Below, piece by piece: positions 6,958-13,006 of a stretch of DNA of 14,511 bases. The DNA lies in the NCBI GenBank assembly GCA_033764095.1, contig JANRJF010000087.1, positions 1-14,511 of the forward strand, read 5' to 3'. The position numbers and the translations under genes are program-made. Source of the stretch: JBDTMT01 sp033764095 (GTDB lineage: Bacteria > Desulfobacterota > Binatia > HRBIN30 > CADEER01). The notes under the pieces are model-generated. The model was not told where the DNA came from and did no database searches. It worked only from the letters and a program-made list of their open reading frames with translations. Every line of letters starts with the position of its first letter. Within the stretch, counting starts at the first letter, position 1.

Positions 6958-8364
6958 TCACGGCGCCGGGTGGCAGACGAACTTGTAGGAGTCGCTGTCC
7001 TTGCGGCCGTCGGCGGCGACCGTGGTCACCTTCACCTTGGCCTTGCCGTCCTTGCGCTCGCCGGCGCCGGTGATCTTGAGCGGCACGTAGTAGCCGTCGC
7101 TGAAGCCGCACGTCGTGCCGCTCAGCGGCAGGCCGGCGCTGATCTGCGCGCTGGCGGTGGCGAGCGCGGCGCTGGCTGGCTTGGCGGCGATGGTCAGGCT
7201 GTCGATCGGGCTGGCGTTCGAGCACCCGGCGAGGTCGGGGTCGGCGACGTTGAGGCAGAAGCCGAGCGTGAAGACGCAGCCGTCGTTGACCGCGCCGTCG
7301 GCGTCGCAGGCGGCGCCGTCGGTGCACTCGGCGACGCCATCGGTCAGCTGCAGGCCGTACGCCTCCTGCAGGCAGTCGGTGGCCGGCGATCCGCCGCCGG
7401 CGCTGAGCTGGTCGATCGGCGTGAAGCGGTGCAGCGACCTGTCCTCGGGCGCGTTGGAGAAGGTGGACGACAACACCTGCACGCGATGCGTCTGCGCGTC
7501 GACGGTGATGCCGGTGGCGAAGTTCAGGCCGCTGACGAACGAGACCATGCTGGAGTCGGCCGGGTTGAACGAAACGATGTCGCCGCCGAAGGCGCCGGTC
7601 ACCAGCAGGCGGCCGTCGCTGTTGAAGGCCGCGTCGTAGCTGCCGAAGCTGAAGGCCGGGCCGGCGAACGGGTCGGGCATCAGCGGCGTGCCGCCGCTGG
7701 TGAACTGGCGGATCTGCACGTCGAAGCTGTCGAGCGACTCGGCGACGAACAGGTTGCCGTTGGCGGGGTTGAAGGCGAGGCCGGAGGCGAAGTCCATGCC
7801 GCTCGCGAACGCGCTCGGCGTGCCGCCGACGATCTTGGTCACGCCGCCGCTGTTGCCGCCGGCGGACGAGGTGACGAACACGTTGCCGGTCGCATCGATG
7901 CTGACCGCGGCGGCGAACGGCAGGCTGTTCGGCGGCAGCAGCTCCAGGCCGGGCGCGCTCAGGCCGGAGGCGGTCGAGGCGTTGGGGATGGCGAAGACGG
8001 TGTCGCCGCTCTGCGCGGCGAACGGACCGGCGAGGCCGAAGTCGCCGTTGTCGGCGTTGTCGGTGACGTAGAGGACGTCGGCGGCGCGGTCGTAGGCGCA
8101 GTCGGCGATGGCGTTGAAGCCCGACGCGACCAGGCGCAGCTCGCCCGACTCCTTCGCCAGCACGATCGACTCGGCGTTGGCGGTGAACGACGGTCCGATG
8201 CCGACGAAGGTGCCGCCGACGCCGGCGGCGACGCAGCTCTGCGTCAGATTGCCGAGCAACTGGGTCGAATAGATGTAGCCCGCCGGCGCGGTGACCGCGC
8301 CGCGGGCGGCAACCGCGGTCGCGGCGATGGCCAGCGATGCCAATGACGTACGGATGATGCGCAT
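6958..8364 (-). CDS. Secreted beta-propeller protein, first gene of the cobalamin-riboswitch operon
   Basis: The protein has 468 aa. ATG 8364 has a near-perfect ribosome-binding site (GGGAGGAG, about six bases away). Residues 1 to about 23 are a signal peptide (MRIIRTSLASLAIAATAVAA). Residues 28-330 or so are a repeated beta-strand pattern such as GNVFVTSSAGG, GLAFNPANGNLFVAES and GRLLVTGAFGGDIVSFNP, typical of NHL/SMP-30-like propellers. A Cys-rich segment follows (CTDGAACDADGAVNDGCVF), then a C-terminal beta domain ending DSYKFVCHP. There is no lipobox, unlike Bacteroides BtuG lipoproteins, so anchoring is unclear. As the first gene after the riboswitch it should be the most directly B12-repressed. 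A role as surface or periplasmic corrinoid-binding propeller is an inference from fold and context. The next gene starts 20 bases downstream. Confidence 0.78.
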   Translation of the reverse strand: MRIIRTSLASLAIAATAVAARGAVTAPAGYIYSTQLLGNLTQSCVAAGVGGTFVGIGPSFTANAESIVLAKESGELRLVASGFNAIADCAYDRAADVLYVTDNADNGDFGLAGPFAAQSGDTVFAIPNASTASGLSAPGLELLPPNSLPFAAAVSIDATGNVFVTSSAGGNSGGVTKIVGGTPSAFASGMDFASGLAFNPANGNLFVAESLDSFDVQIRQFTSGGTPLMPDPFAGPAFSFGSYDAAFNSDGRLLVTGAFGGDIVSFNPADSSMVSFVSGLNFATGITVDAQTHRVQVLSSTFSNAPEDRSLHRFTPIDQLSAGGGSPATDCLQEAYGLQLTDGVAECTDGAACDADGAVNDGCVFTLGFCLNVADPDLAGCSNASPIDSLTIAAKPASAALATASAQISAGLPLSGTTCGFSDGYYVPLKITGAGERKDGKAKVKVTTVAADGRKDSDSYKFVCHPAP

Positions 8365-8533
8365 GGTGCTCTCCTCCCAATTCGCTGTTGGCGCTCGAGT
8401 GATGCGGCAGTGGTGCTGCGGACAGCTGTCCCGTCCCCCCGGACGAGCCCGACGGCGCGTCAGTGGCGGACCGCGCGGACAGCGAGCGCCGGCGCGCGGC
8501 TGGGAGGACCGCGCTCTGGCCCGAGCGGCCAAC
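8365..8533 (-). other. Leader between riboswitch terminator and first operon gene
   Basis: About 170 bases separate the terminator from ATG 8364. I see no gene here. It holds the ribosome-binding site just before 8364 and a 12-base palindrome GGACAGCTGTCC near 8420-8431. No function can be assigned to the rest; the open frames across it on the plus strand run antisense to the riboswitch transcript and are not convincing. Confidence 0.5.
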
Positions 8534-8565
8534 AAAAAACCCGGCGACGCCTGCGCGCCCCGGGT
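8534..8565 (-). terminator. Intrinsic terminator of the cobalamin riboswitch
   Basis: On the minus strand ACCCGG (8565-8560) pairs with CCGGGT (8545-8540 region), enclosing a GC-rich loop, followed by an unbroken run of T. This is a standard rho-independent terminator downstream of the aptamer. An alternative hairpin (about 8558-8611) uses CCGGGG at 8611-8606 to pair with the same ACCCGG arm and contains a perfect 7-bp stem, GAGAATC (8596-8590) with GATTCTC (8580-8574). That is the expected antiterminator. The two structures exclude each other, so B12 binding probably turns the operon off by premature termination. Confidence 0.8.
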
Positions 8566-8624
8566 ATGAGTGGGAGAATCGTTCAGCATGATTCTCGTCC
8601 CCACACCCCGGAGGACTTCGAACA

Positions 8625-8780
8625 GCCGTTGCTGGGCCAGGTCTCCTGGCTTCCGGCTTTCTACTTGCGGCGCCTTCCCGTCCCCAATCGGACAGTGGCA
8701 AGCGTGCCGCTTTCGTTACCGGTTACAGTGGCGGGGGCCGCGTCGGCGTTGCACCGACTTCCCTCAACCCATCAACGTTG
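8625..8780 (-). promoter_or_regulatory. Cobalamin riboswitch aptamer
   Basis: The minus strand carries the conserved parts of the cobalamin (RF00174-type) aptamer in order: GGGAAGTCGGTGCAACGCCG, then GCCCCCGCCACTGTAA (8738-8723), GCCACTG (8699-8693), GGGAAGG, and the B12 box AGCCAGGAGACCTGGC near 8636-8652. CGTTG (8777-8773) and CAACG (8631-8627) can close the P1 stem. It precedes the leftward operon beginning at 8364 and is antisense to anything on the plus strand, so it should not control btuFCD. Boundaries are approximate. Confidence 0.93.
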
Positions 8781-8785
8781 GGTCG

Positions 8786-8815
8786 GCAGTACCACGCGTC
8801 GCGAAGAAACGTCAA
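8786..8815 (-). promoter_or_regulatory. Possible sigma70-type promoter for the riboswitch transcript
   Basis: TTGACG (8815-8810) is separated by 18 bases from TACTGC (8791-8786), which has a TG one base upstream as in an extended -10. Transcription would begin near 8779, right at the start of the aptamer. The -10 match is weak and the call rests mainly on the position. Confidence 0.35.
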
Positions 8816-8850
8816 TGCACTCGCGCGAACCGCGTCGAGAAACAAGAATG

Positions 8851-8972
8851 ACCACGGATGAACACAGAGAGAGATGGATGAAATCCGGAGGCGTTCATGT
8901 GAGAGGAAGCGCTGCCTCGCAAGACCCAACTCTCCGGATGTCATCCGTGTTTCTCCGTGTTCATCTGTGGCC
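8851..8972. repeat. Inverted-repeat element (ACCACGGATGAACACAG family), copy 1, over the btuF start
   Basis: The left arm starts ACCACGGATGAACACAG at 8851 and the right arm ends GTGTTCATCTGTGG near 8970; they are imperfect inverted copies. An inner pair, ATCCGGAG (about 8883-8890) and CTCCGGAT (about 8932-8939), is a perfect inverted repeat. The element lies between the riboswitch promoter region and the btuF signal peptide, and the best ATG for btuF (8938) is inside it. Two more copies are at 9823-9930 and 12913-13006. Confidence 0.8.
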
Positions 8973-9846
8973 AAGCAGTTTGAAAGGTGGCGCGCTGCTG
9001 CTTGCGCTGCTGCTGTGCGTGGCGCCGGCCGCGGCGGCGGAGCGCATCATCTCGCTGGCGCCGTCGATCACCGAGACGCTCTTCGCGCTCGGGCTGGGCG
9101 ACCGAGTGGTCGGCGTGTCGACCTACTGCGACTATCCGCCGGCGGCGGCGAAGATCGACCGGGTCGGTACCTTCCTGCAGCCCAACGTCGAGCGCATCCT
9201 CACCAAGAAGCCGGACCTGCTGATCGCAGTGCCGAGCCCGGGCAATCGCGGTTCGGTGGAGCGGCTACGCGATCTCGGCGTGACGGTCCTGATCGTCGAT
9301 CCGGAGCGCGTCGCGCAGATCCTCGACTCCATCCGCCGCATTGCCGACGCCGCCGGTGTGCCCGACAAGGGGGCGGAGCTGGTGGCGCGCATCGAGGCCG
9401 ACCTCGCCGCGGTCGAGGCGAAGCTGCGCGATGCGCCGCGGCCGCGCGCGTTGATGCTGGTCGGCCGCACGCCGTTCGTCGCCGCCGGGCCGCCGACCTA
9501 TCAGGGCGAGCTGCTCGAGCGCGCGCACGCCACCAATCTGGTCACCGGCGACGACGCGTGGCCGCGTCTGAGCCTGGAGTTCATCGTCGCGCAGCAGCCC
9601 GAGGTCATCATCGACGCCAGCATGGGCAGCGAAGCGATGGCGGATCGCCACGCCGCGCTCGCGTTCTGGCAGGCGTTCCCGACCATCCCCGCCGTGCGCG
9701 ACGGCCGCATCGGCGGCCAGGGCGCCAGCGAGCTGCTCCGCCCCGGCCCGCGCGTCGCCGAGACGCTTGCAACCGTCGCGCGTTTCATCCATCCGGAGCG
9801 CTTCGAGTCCGAAGAGAAAAGCGGAACCACGGATGAACACAGATAA
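8938..9846 (+). CDS. btuF: Periplasmic cobalamin-binding protein of an ABC importer
   Basis: Class III substrate-binding protein (BtuF/FhuD type). The mature part begins ERIISLAPSITETLFALGLG, a hallmark of BtuF, and continues VVGVSTYCDYPPAA, FLQPNVERILTKKPDLLI, LGVTVLIVDPE, a long linking helix, and a second lobe with PPTYQGELLERAHATNL and IVAQQPEVIIDAS. The signal peptide core is ALLLALLLCVAPAAAA. With ATG 8938 the protein has 302 aa; TTG 8980 would give a more normal signal peptide. Neither has a good ribosome-binding site because a repeat element covers this region. Frames extending further upstream run through the riboswitch antisense and are not real. The last codons (TTDEHR and stop) lie in the next repeat copy. 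It should deliver corrinoid to the BtuC/BtuD proteins encoded downstream. The family is certain; cobalamin as substrate follows from context. Confidence 0.88.
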   Translation: MSSVFLRVHLWPSSLKGGALLLALLLCVAPAAAAERIISLAPSITETLFALGLGDRVVGVSTYCDYPPAAAKIDRVGTFLQPNVERILTKKPDLLIAVPSPGNRGSVERLRDLGVTVLIVDPERVAQILDSIRRIADAAGVPDKGAELVARIEADLAAVEAKLRDAPRPRALMLVGRTPFVAAGPPTYQGELLERAHATNLVTGDDAWPRLSLEFIVAQQPEVIIDASMGSEAMADRHAALAFWQAFPTIPAVRDGRIGGQGASELLRPGPRVAETLATVARFIHPERFESEEKSGTTDEHR

Positions 9847-9930
9847 ACACAGATAAGAAATTGAGCTGCGACGCTTGGTGTTGCGGCTTCAGATTCCTAT
9901 CCGTGTTCATCTGTGTTCATCCGTGGTTCC
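9823..9930. repeat. Inverted-repeat element (ACCACGGATGAACACAG family), copy 2, at the end of btuF
   Basis: Arms of 33 bases at 9823-9855 and 9898-9930 are inverted copies with only two mismatches by eye. The left arm contains GGAACCACGGATGAACACAG and supplies the last codons and TAA of btuF (9844-9846). The right arm ends six bases before the AGGGAGA ribosome-binding site of the alcohol dehydrogenase gene. The 42-base interior shows nothing recognisable. Confidence 0.88.
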
Positions 9931-9948
9931 TCTTCAGGGAGACGCGAC

Positions 9949-11055
9949 ATGCGCGCTGCGGTGCTGGTCGAGAACGGCAAGCCGTTGGTGATGTGGGACG
10001 ACGTCGAGATCGCGCCGCCGCGGCTCGGGCAGGTGCGGGTGCGGGTGACGCACTGTGGGGTCTGCCACTCGGATCTGAGCATCGCCGACAACGTCTTTCC
10101 CAGCCCGACGCCGATCGTGCTCGGGCATGAGGCGGCGGGGATCGTCGATGCGGTCGGTGCCGAGGTGACGACGCTGGCGGTCGGCGACGAGGTGGTGCTG
10201 ACGCCGATTCCGCCGTGTGGCTCCTGTTACTGGTGCGTGCGCGGCGAGCCGGGGGTGTGCGTCAACGCGATGCAGATCCAGACCAACACGTTCCTCGACG
10301 GCAGCACCGGGCTGTCGCGCCGCGGTGACACCGTCTTTCGCGGCGTCGGACTCGGCGGCTTCGCCGAGTACGTCGTGGTGTCGGCGAGCGGCGCGGTGAA
10401 GATCCCGGCCGGCGTCTCGCGCGAGGTGGCGTGCGTGATCGGCTGCGCGGTGCAGACCGGCGTCGGCGCGGTGCTCAACACCGCCGGGGTCGAGGCCGGC
10501 GCCACCGTGCTGGTGATGGGCGCCGGCGGCATCGGGCTCAGCATCGTGCAGGGCGCGCGGGTCGCCGGCGCGGCGCGCATCCTTGTCTCCGATCCGGTAC
10601 CGGCGCGGCGCGAGGCGGCGCGGACGCTGGGCGCCACCGACGTGATCGACCCGACCAGCGACGACGTCGGCACGCGCGCCTTCGAGCTCACCGGCGGGAT
10701 CGGCGTCGACTTCGCCTTCGACGCGGTCGGTCGGGCCGAGCTGATCCAGACCGGCGTCGCCGCGACGCGCAACGGCGGCACCACCGTCTGCGTCGGCGCG
10801 GCGCCGATGGAGGACGCCATCGTGCTGGCGCCGGCAGCGCTGTTCACGCTCACCGAGAAGAAGGTGATCGGCTGCGCGCTCGGCAGCTGCAACGCCCTGC
10901 GCGACATTCCCCGCCTGCTGGCGCTCGCCCAGGTCGGCCAGCTCGATCTCGCCGCGCTGATCACCACGCGCCGCCCGCTCGCCGAGATCAACGAGGCGAT
11001 GGCGGACCTGCGCCAGGCGCGCGGCATCCGCACCGTGCTGAGCTGCGAGGGCTAG
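9949..11055 (+). CDS. Zinc-dependent alcohol dehydrogenase (MDR superfamily, class III-like)
   Basis: The protein has 368 aa. ATG 9949 is chosen because AGGGAGA lies six bases upstream; frames extending earlier run into the repeat. Catalytic zinc ligands are visible as Cys36 (HCGVCHSD), His60-Glu61 (GHE) and probably Cys166. The structural zinc site is Cys90, 93, 96 and 104 (CGSCYWCVRGEPGVC). The nucleotide-binding motif GAGGIG is at 191-196. It is thus a complete NAD(P)-dependent alcohol or aldehyde-type dehydrogenase, resembling S-hydroxymethyl-thiol and NDMA-dependent members; substrate unknown. It sits between btuF and btuC and ends 13 bases before btuC, so it is probably cotranscribed with the importer. 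That is an unusual place for it, and either a metabolic link to B12-dependent alcohol/aldehyde chemistry or simple insertion is possible. Confidence 0.9.
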   Translation: MRAAVLVENGKPLVMWDDVEIAPPRLGQVRVRVTHCGVCHSDLSIADNVFPSPTPIVLGHEAAGIVDAVGAEVTTLAVGDEVVLTPIPPCGSCYWCVRGEPGVCVNAMQIQTNTFLDGSTGLSRRGDTVFRGVGLGGFAEYVVVSASGAVKIPAGVSREVACVIGCAVQTGVGAVLNTAGVEAGATVLVMGAGGIGLSIVQGARVAGAARILVSDPVPARREAARTLGATDVIDPTSDDVGTRAFELTGGIGVDFAFDAVGRAELIQTGVAATRNGGTTVCVGAAPMEDAIVLAPAALFTLTEKKVIGCALGSCNALRDIPRLLALAQVGQLDLAALITTRRPLAEINEAMADLRQARGIRTVLSCEG

Positions 11056-11068
11056 GCGGCCCGTCCTG

Positions 11069-12112
11069 GTGGCCGACGCGTTCCTCACTCGCGCCCGCTT
11101 TACGCGCGTGCTCGGCACGCTGGCGGTGTTGCTGGCGGCGACGGTGGCGGCGAGTGCATCGGTGGGCGCCGAGCGGATCGCGCTCGGCCACGCGTTGTTC
11201 GGCGGCGGCGCCGACAACGTCGATCGGATCATCCTCTTCACCATCCGGCTGCCGCGCATTCTGCTCGCCGCCATCGTCGGCGGCGGCCTGGCGGCGGCCG
11301 GCACAGTGCTGCAGGCGCTGCTGCGCAACCCGCTGGCCGATCCGCACATGCTCGGCGTCTCCGGCGGCGCCGCGCTGGGCGCCGCGGCGATGCTGATGCT
11401 CGGCGGCATCGGTGTCGCGGCGGCGCCCGAAGCGTCGATCCAGGTCTCGACCATGCTGGTGCCGGCCGGCGCGTTCGGCGGCGCGCTGTTGGCGATGGCG
11501 GTGGTGTATCGCCTCGGCAGCGTGCACGGGCGCCTGCAGCCCTACATGTTCCTGCTCGCCGGCGTGGTGACCAACTCCTTCTGCGGCGCGCTGATCCTGG
11601 CGCTCAATGCGCTGGCCGATTCGTTCCAGGCGCGCGGCATCCTGTTCTGGCTGCTCGGCACGTTGGAGACGCAGAGCTGGGGCTTGGTCGCCGCCAGCAG
11701 CGTCTATCTCGTCGTCGGCGTCGCCGGGCTGATGCGCCACACGCGCGCCTTCAACGTCCTCAGCCTCGGCGAGGAGAGCGCCGAGCAGCTCGGCATCGAC
11801 GTGGCGCGCACGCGGCGCTCGAGCTTCATCGTCTCGTCGCTGCTGGTTGGTGCCTCGGTGTCGGTGAGCGGCATGATCGGCTTCGTCGGTCTGATCGTGC
11901 CGCATGTGACGCGGCTGCTGATCGGGCCGGACTATCGCCTGCTGCTGCCGGCCTCGGTGCTCACCGGCGCGACCTTCCTGCTGGTTGCCGACACCGCGGC
12001 GCGGAGCTTCTTCGGCACCACCGAGTTGCCGGTCGGGGTGGTCACCGCGCTGTGCGGCGGGCCGTTCTTCGTCTACTTACTGCGCCGGGAAGGCGGTCGC
12101 GGTGTCGAGTGA
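11069..12112 (+). CDS. btuC: Inner-membrane permease of the cobalamin ABC importer
   Basis: The protein has 347 aa and is a FecCD/BtuC family permease with about ten hydrophobic helices. Family motifs are RLPRI (60-64), NPLADPHMLGVSGGA (87-101), a conserved central loop ARGILFWLLGTLE (188-200), and GLIVPHVTRLLIG (274-286), which forms the cytoplasmic coupling region contacting BtuD. LLLPASVLTGATFLLVADT (291-309) is also typical. The start is GTG 11069, just downstream of the dehydrogenase stop; no strong ribosome-binding site is seen, so coupling to the upstream gene is likely. It overlaps btuD by 11 bases. The same family carries iron siderophores and haem, so the cobalamin call depends on btuF and the neighbouring riboswitch operon. 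Confidence 0.9.
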   Translation: MADAFLTRARFTRVLGTLAVLLAATVAASASVGAERIALGHALFGGGADNVDRIILFTIRLPRILLAAIVGGGLAAAGTVLQALLRNPLADPHMLGVSGGAALGAAAMLMLGGIGVAAAPEASIQVSTMLVPAGAFGGALLAMAVVYRLGSVHGRLQPYMFLLAGVVTNSFCGALILALNALADSFQARGILFWLLGTLETQSWGLVAASSVYLVVGVAGLMRHTRAFNVLSLGEESAEQLGIDVARTRRSSFIVSSLLVGASVSVSGMIGFVGLIVPHVTRLLIGPDYRLLLPASVLTGATFLLVADTAARSFFGTTELPVGVVTALCGGPFFVYLLRREGGRGVE

Positions 12113-12932
12113 CGCGGCCGTCGCGCTGCGCGAGGTGAGCTTCGGCTACGGCGCGGCGGAGGTGTTGCGCGCGATCAGCTTCACGGTGCGGCGCGGCGGG
12201 TTCGTCGGCATCATCGGGCCGAACGGCTCCGGCAAGTCGACGCTGCTCAAGCTGATGAGCGGCTACCTGGCGCCGCGCGCCGGCGAGGTGGCGATCGAGG
12301 GAAAGCCGGCGGCGAGCTACGCGCGCGACGCGCTCGGCCGGCTGATCGGCGTCGTGCCGCAGGAGACGGTGGTCAGCTTTCCGTTCAGCGTCATGGAGAT
12401 GGTGCTGTTCGGCCGCACCCCGCATCTCACCGGCTTCGGTTTCGAGGCGGCCGCCGATGTCGCCGCGGCGCGCCGCGCGCTGCAGCGCACCGACGCGCTG
12501 CAACTCGCCGAGCGCCGTATCACCACGCTCAGCGGCGGTGAGCGCCAGCGCGTCATCCTGGCGCGCGCGCTGGCGCAGGAGCCGCGCATCCTGCTGCTCG
12601 ACGAGCCGGCGGCGTTCCTCGACATCCGTCACGCCGTCGAGATGTACGACCTGCTGCGCGACCTGCAGCGTGACGGCATCACCGTGGTCAGCGTGCTGCA
12701 CGACCTGAACATCGCCGCGCTCTACTGCGACATGCTGGTGCTGTTGAGCGAGGGCGCCGTGGTGCAGGTCGGCACGCCGGCCGAGGTGATCACCTACGCT
12801 CGCCTCACCGCCGTCTACGGCACCGAGGTCTACGTCGACCGCAACGACATCACCGGCGCATTGAACGTGTTGCCGCTGTCGCGCGAGTACCGGGAGAAGC
12901 TGCGAGGAAAGATCACCACAGATGAACACTGA
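12102..12932 (+). CDS. btuD: ATPase of the cobalamin ABC importer
   Basis: The protein has 276 aa. GTG 12102 is chosen because GGGAAGG lies about eight bases upstream and the next residues lead straight into the domain (VALREVSFGYG); it overlaps btuC by 11 bases. Walker A is GPNGSGKST (39-47), the Q-loop is Gln87, the ABC signature is LSGGERQ (143-149), Walker B is LLLDEP (164-169), and the H-loop is His200 in LHDLN. The ATP-hydrolysing subunit would pair with BtuC on the cytoplasmic side. The C-terminal part (TYARLTAVYGTEVYVDRN) is as in FepC/BtuD-type ATPases. The last residues, ITTDEH, and the TGA stop are encoded by a dispersed repeat copy (12913-13006), so the native C-terminus may have been slightly different. 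Confidence 0.9.
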   Translation: MSSDAAVALREVSFGYGAAEVLRAISFTVRRGGFVGIIGPNGSGKSTLLKLMSGYLAPRAGEVAIEGKPAASYARDALGRLIGVVPQETVVSFPFSVMEMVLFGRTPHLTGFGFEAAADVAAARRALQRTDALQLAERRITTLSGGERQRVILARALAQEPRILLLDEPAAFLDIRHAVEMYDLLRDLQRDGITVVSVLHDLNIAALYCDMLVLLSEGAVVQVGTPAEVITYARLTAVYGTEVYVDRNDITGALNVLPLSREYREKLRGKITTDEH

Positions 12933-13006
12933 GAACCACGGAGGCTCTCATCTCGAGATGAGCGCTTCCGGATCCTCTGTGGGGTTCTGTGTTCGCTGTG
13001 GACTCC
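12913..13006. repeat. Inverted-repeat element (ACCACGGATGAACACAG family), copy 3, between btuD and hpnI
   Basis: The left side reads ATCACCACAGATGAACACTG and the right side carries GTTCTGTGTTCGCTGTGGAC, an imperfect inverted copy. The centre has a perfect 16-base palindrome, CTCATCTCGAGATGAG (12947-12962). Two convergent genes end in it: btuD stops at 12932, and the hpnI-like gene stops at 12948 within the palindrome. It could act as a bidirectional terminator hairpin, but no T-run is present. Confidence 0.75.

Noticed and set aside
5714..8701. A 995-codon minus-strand open frame
   Set aside because: The upstream portion overlaps the first propeller gene out of frame and the riboswitch. The real gene is the 407-codon part from ATG 6937, with a ribosome-binding site.
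8410..8937. Upstream extension of btuF to about 8410
   Set aside because: It would translate the antisense of the riboswitch and the repeat arm, with no signal peptide at its start.
12947..12962. CTCATCTCGAGATGAG as a regulatory operator
   Set aside because: It lies inside a dispersed repeat at the convergent ends of two genes, not near a promoter, so a hairpin of the repeat is the simpler reading.
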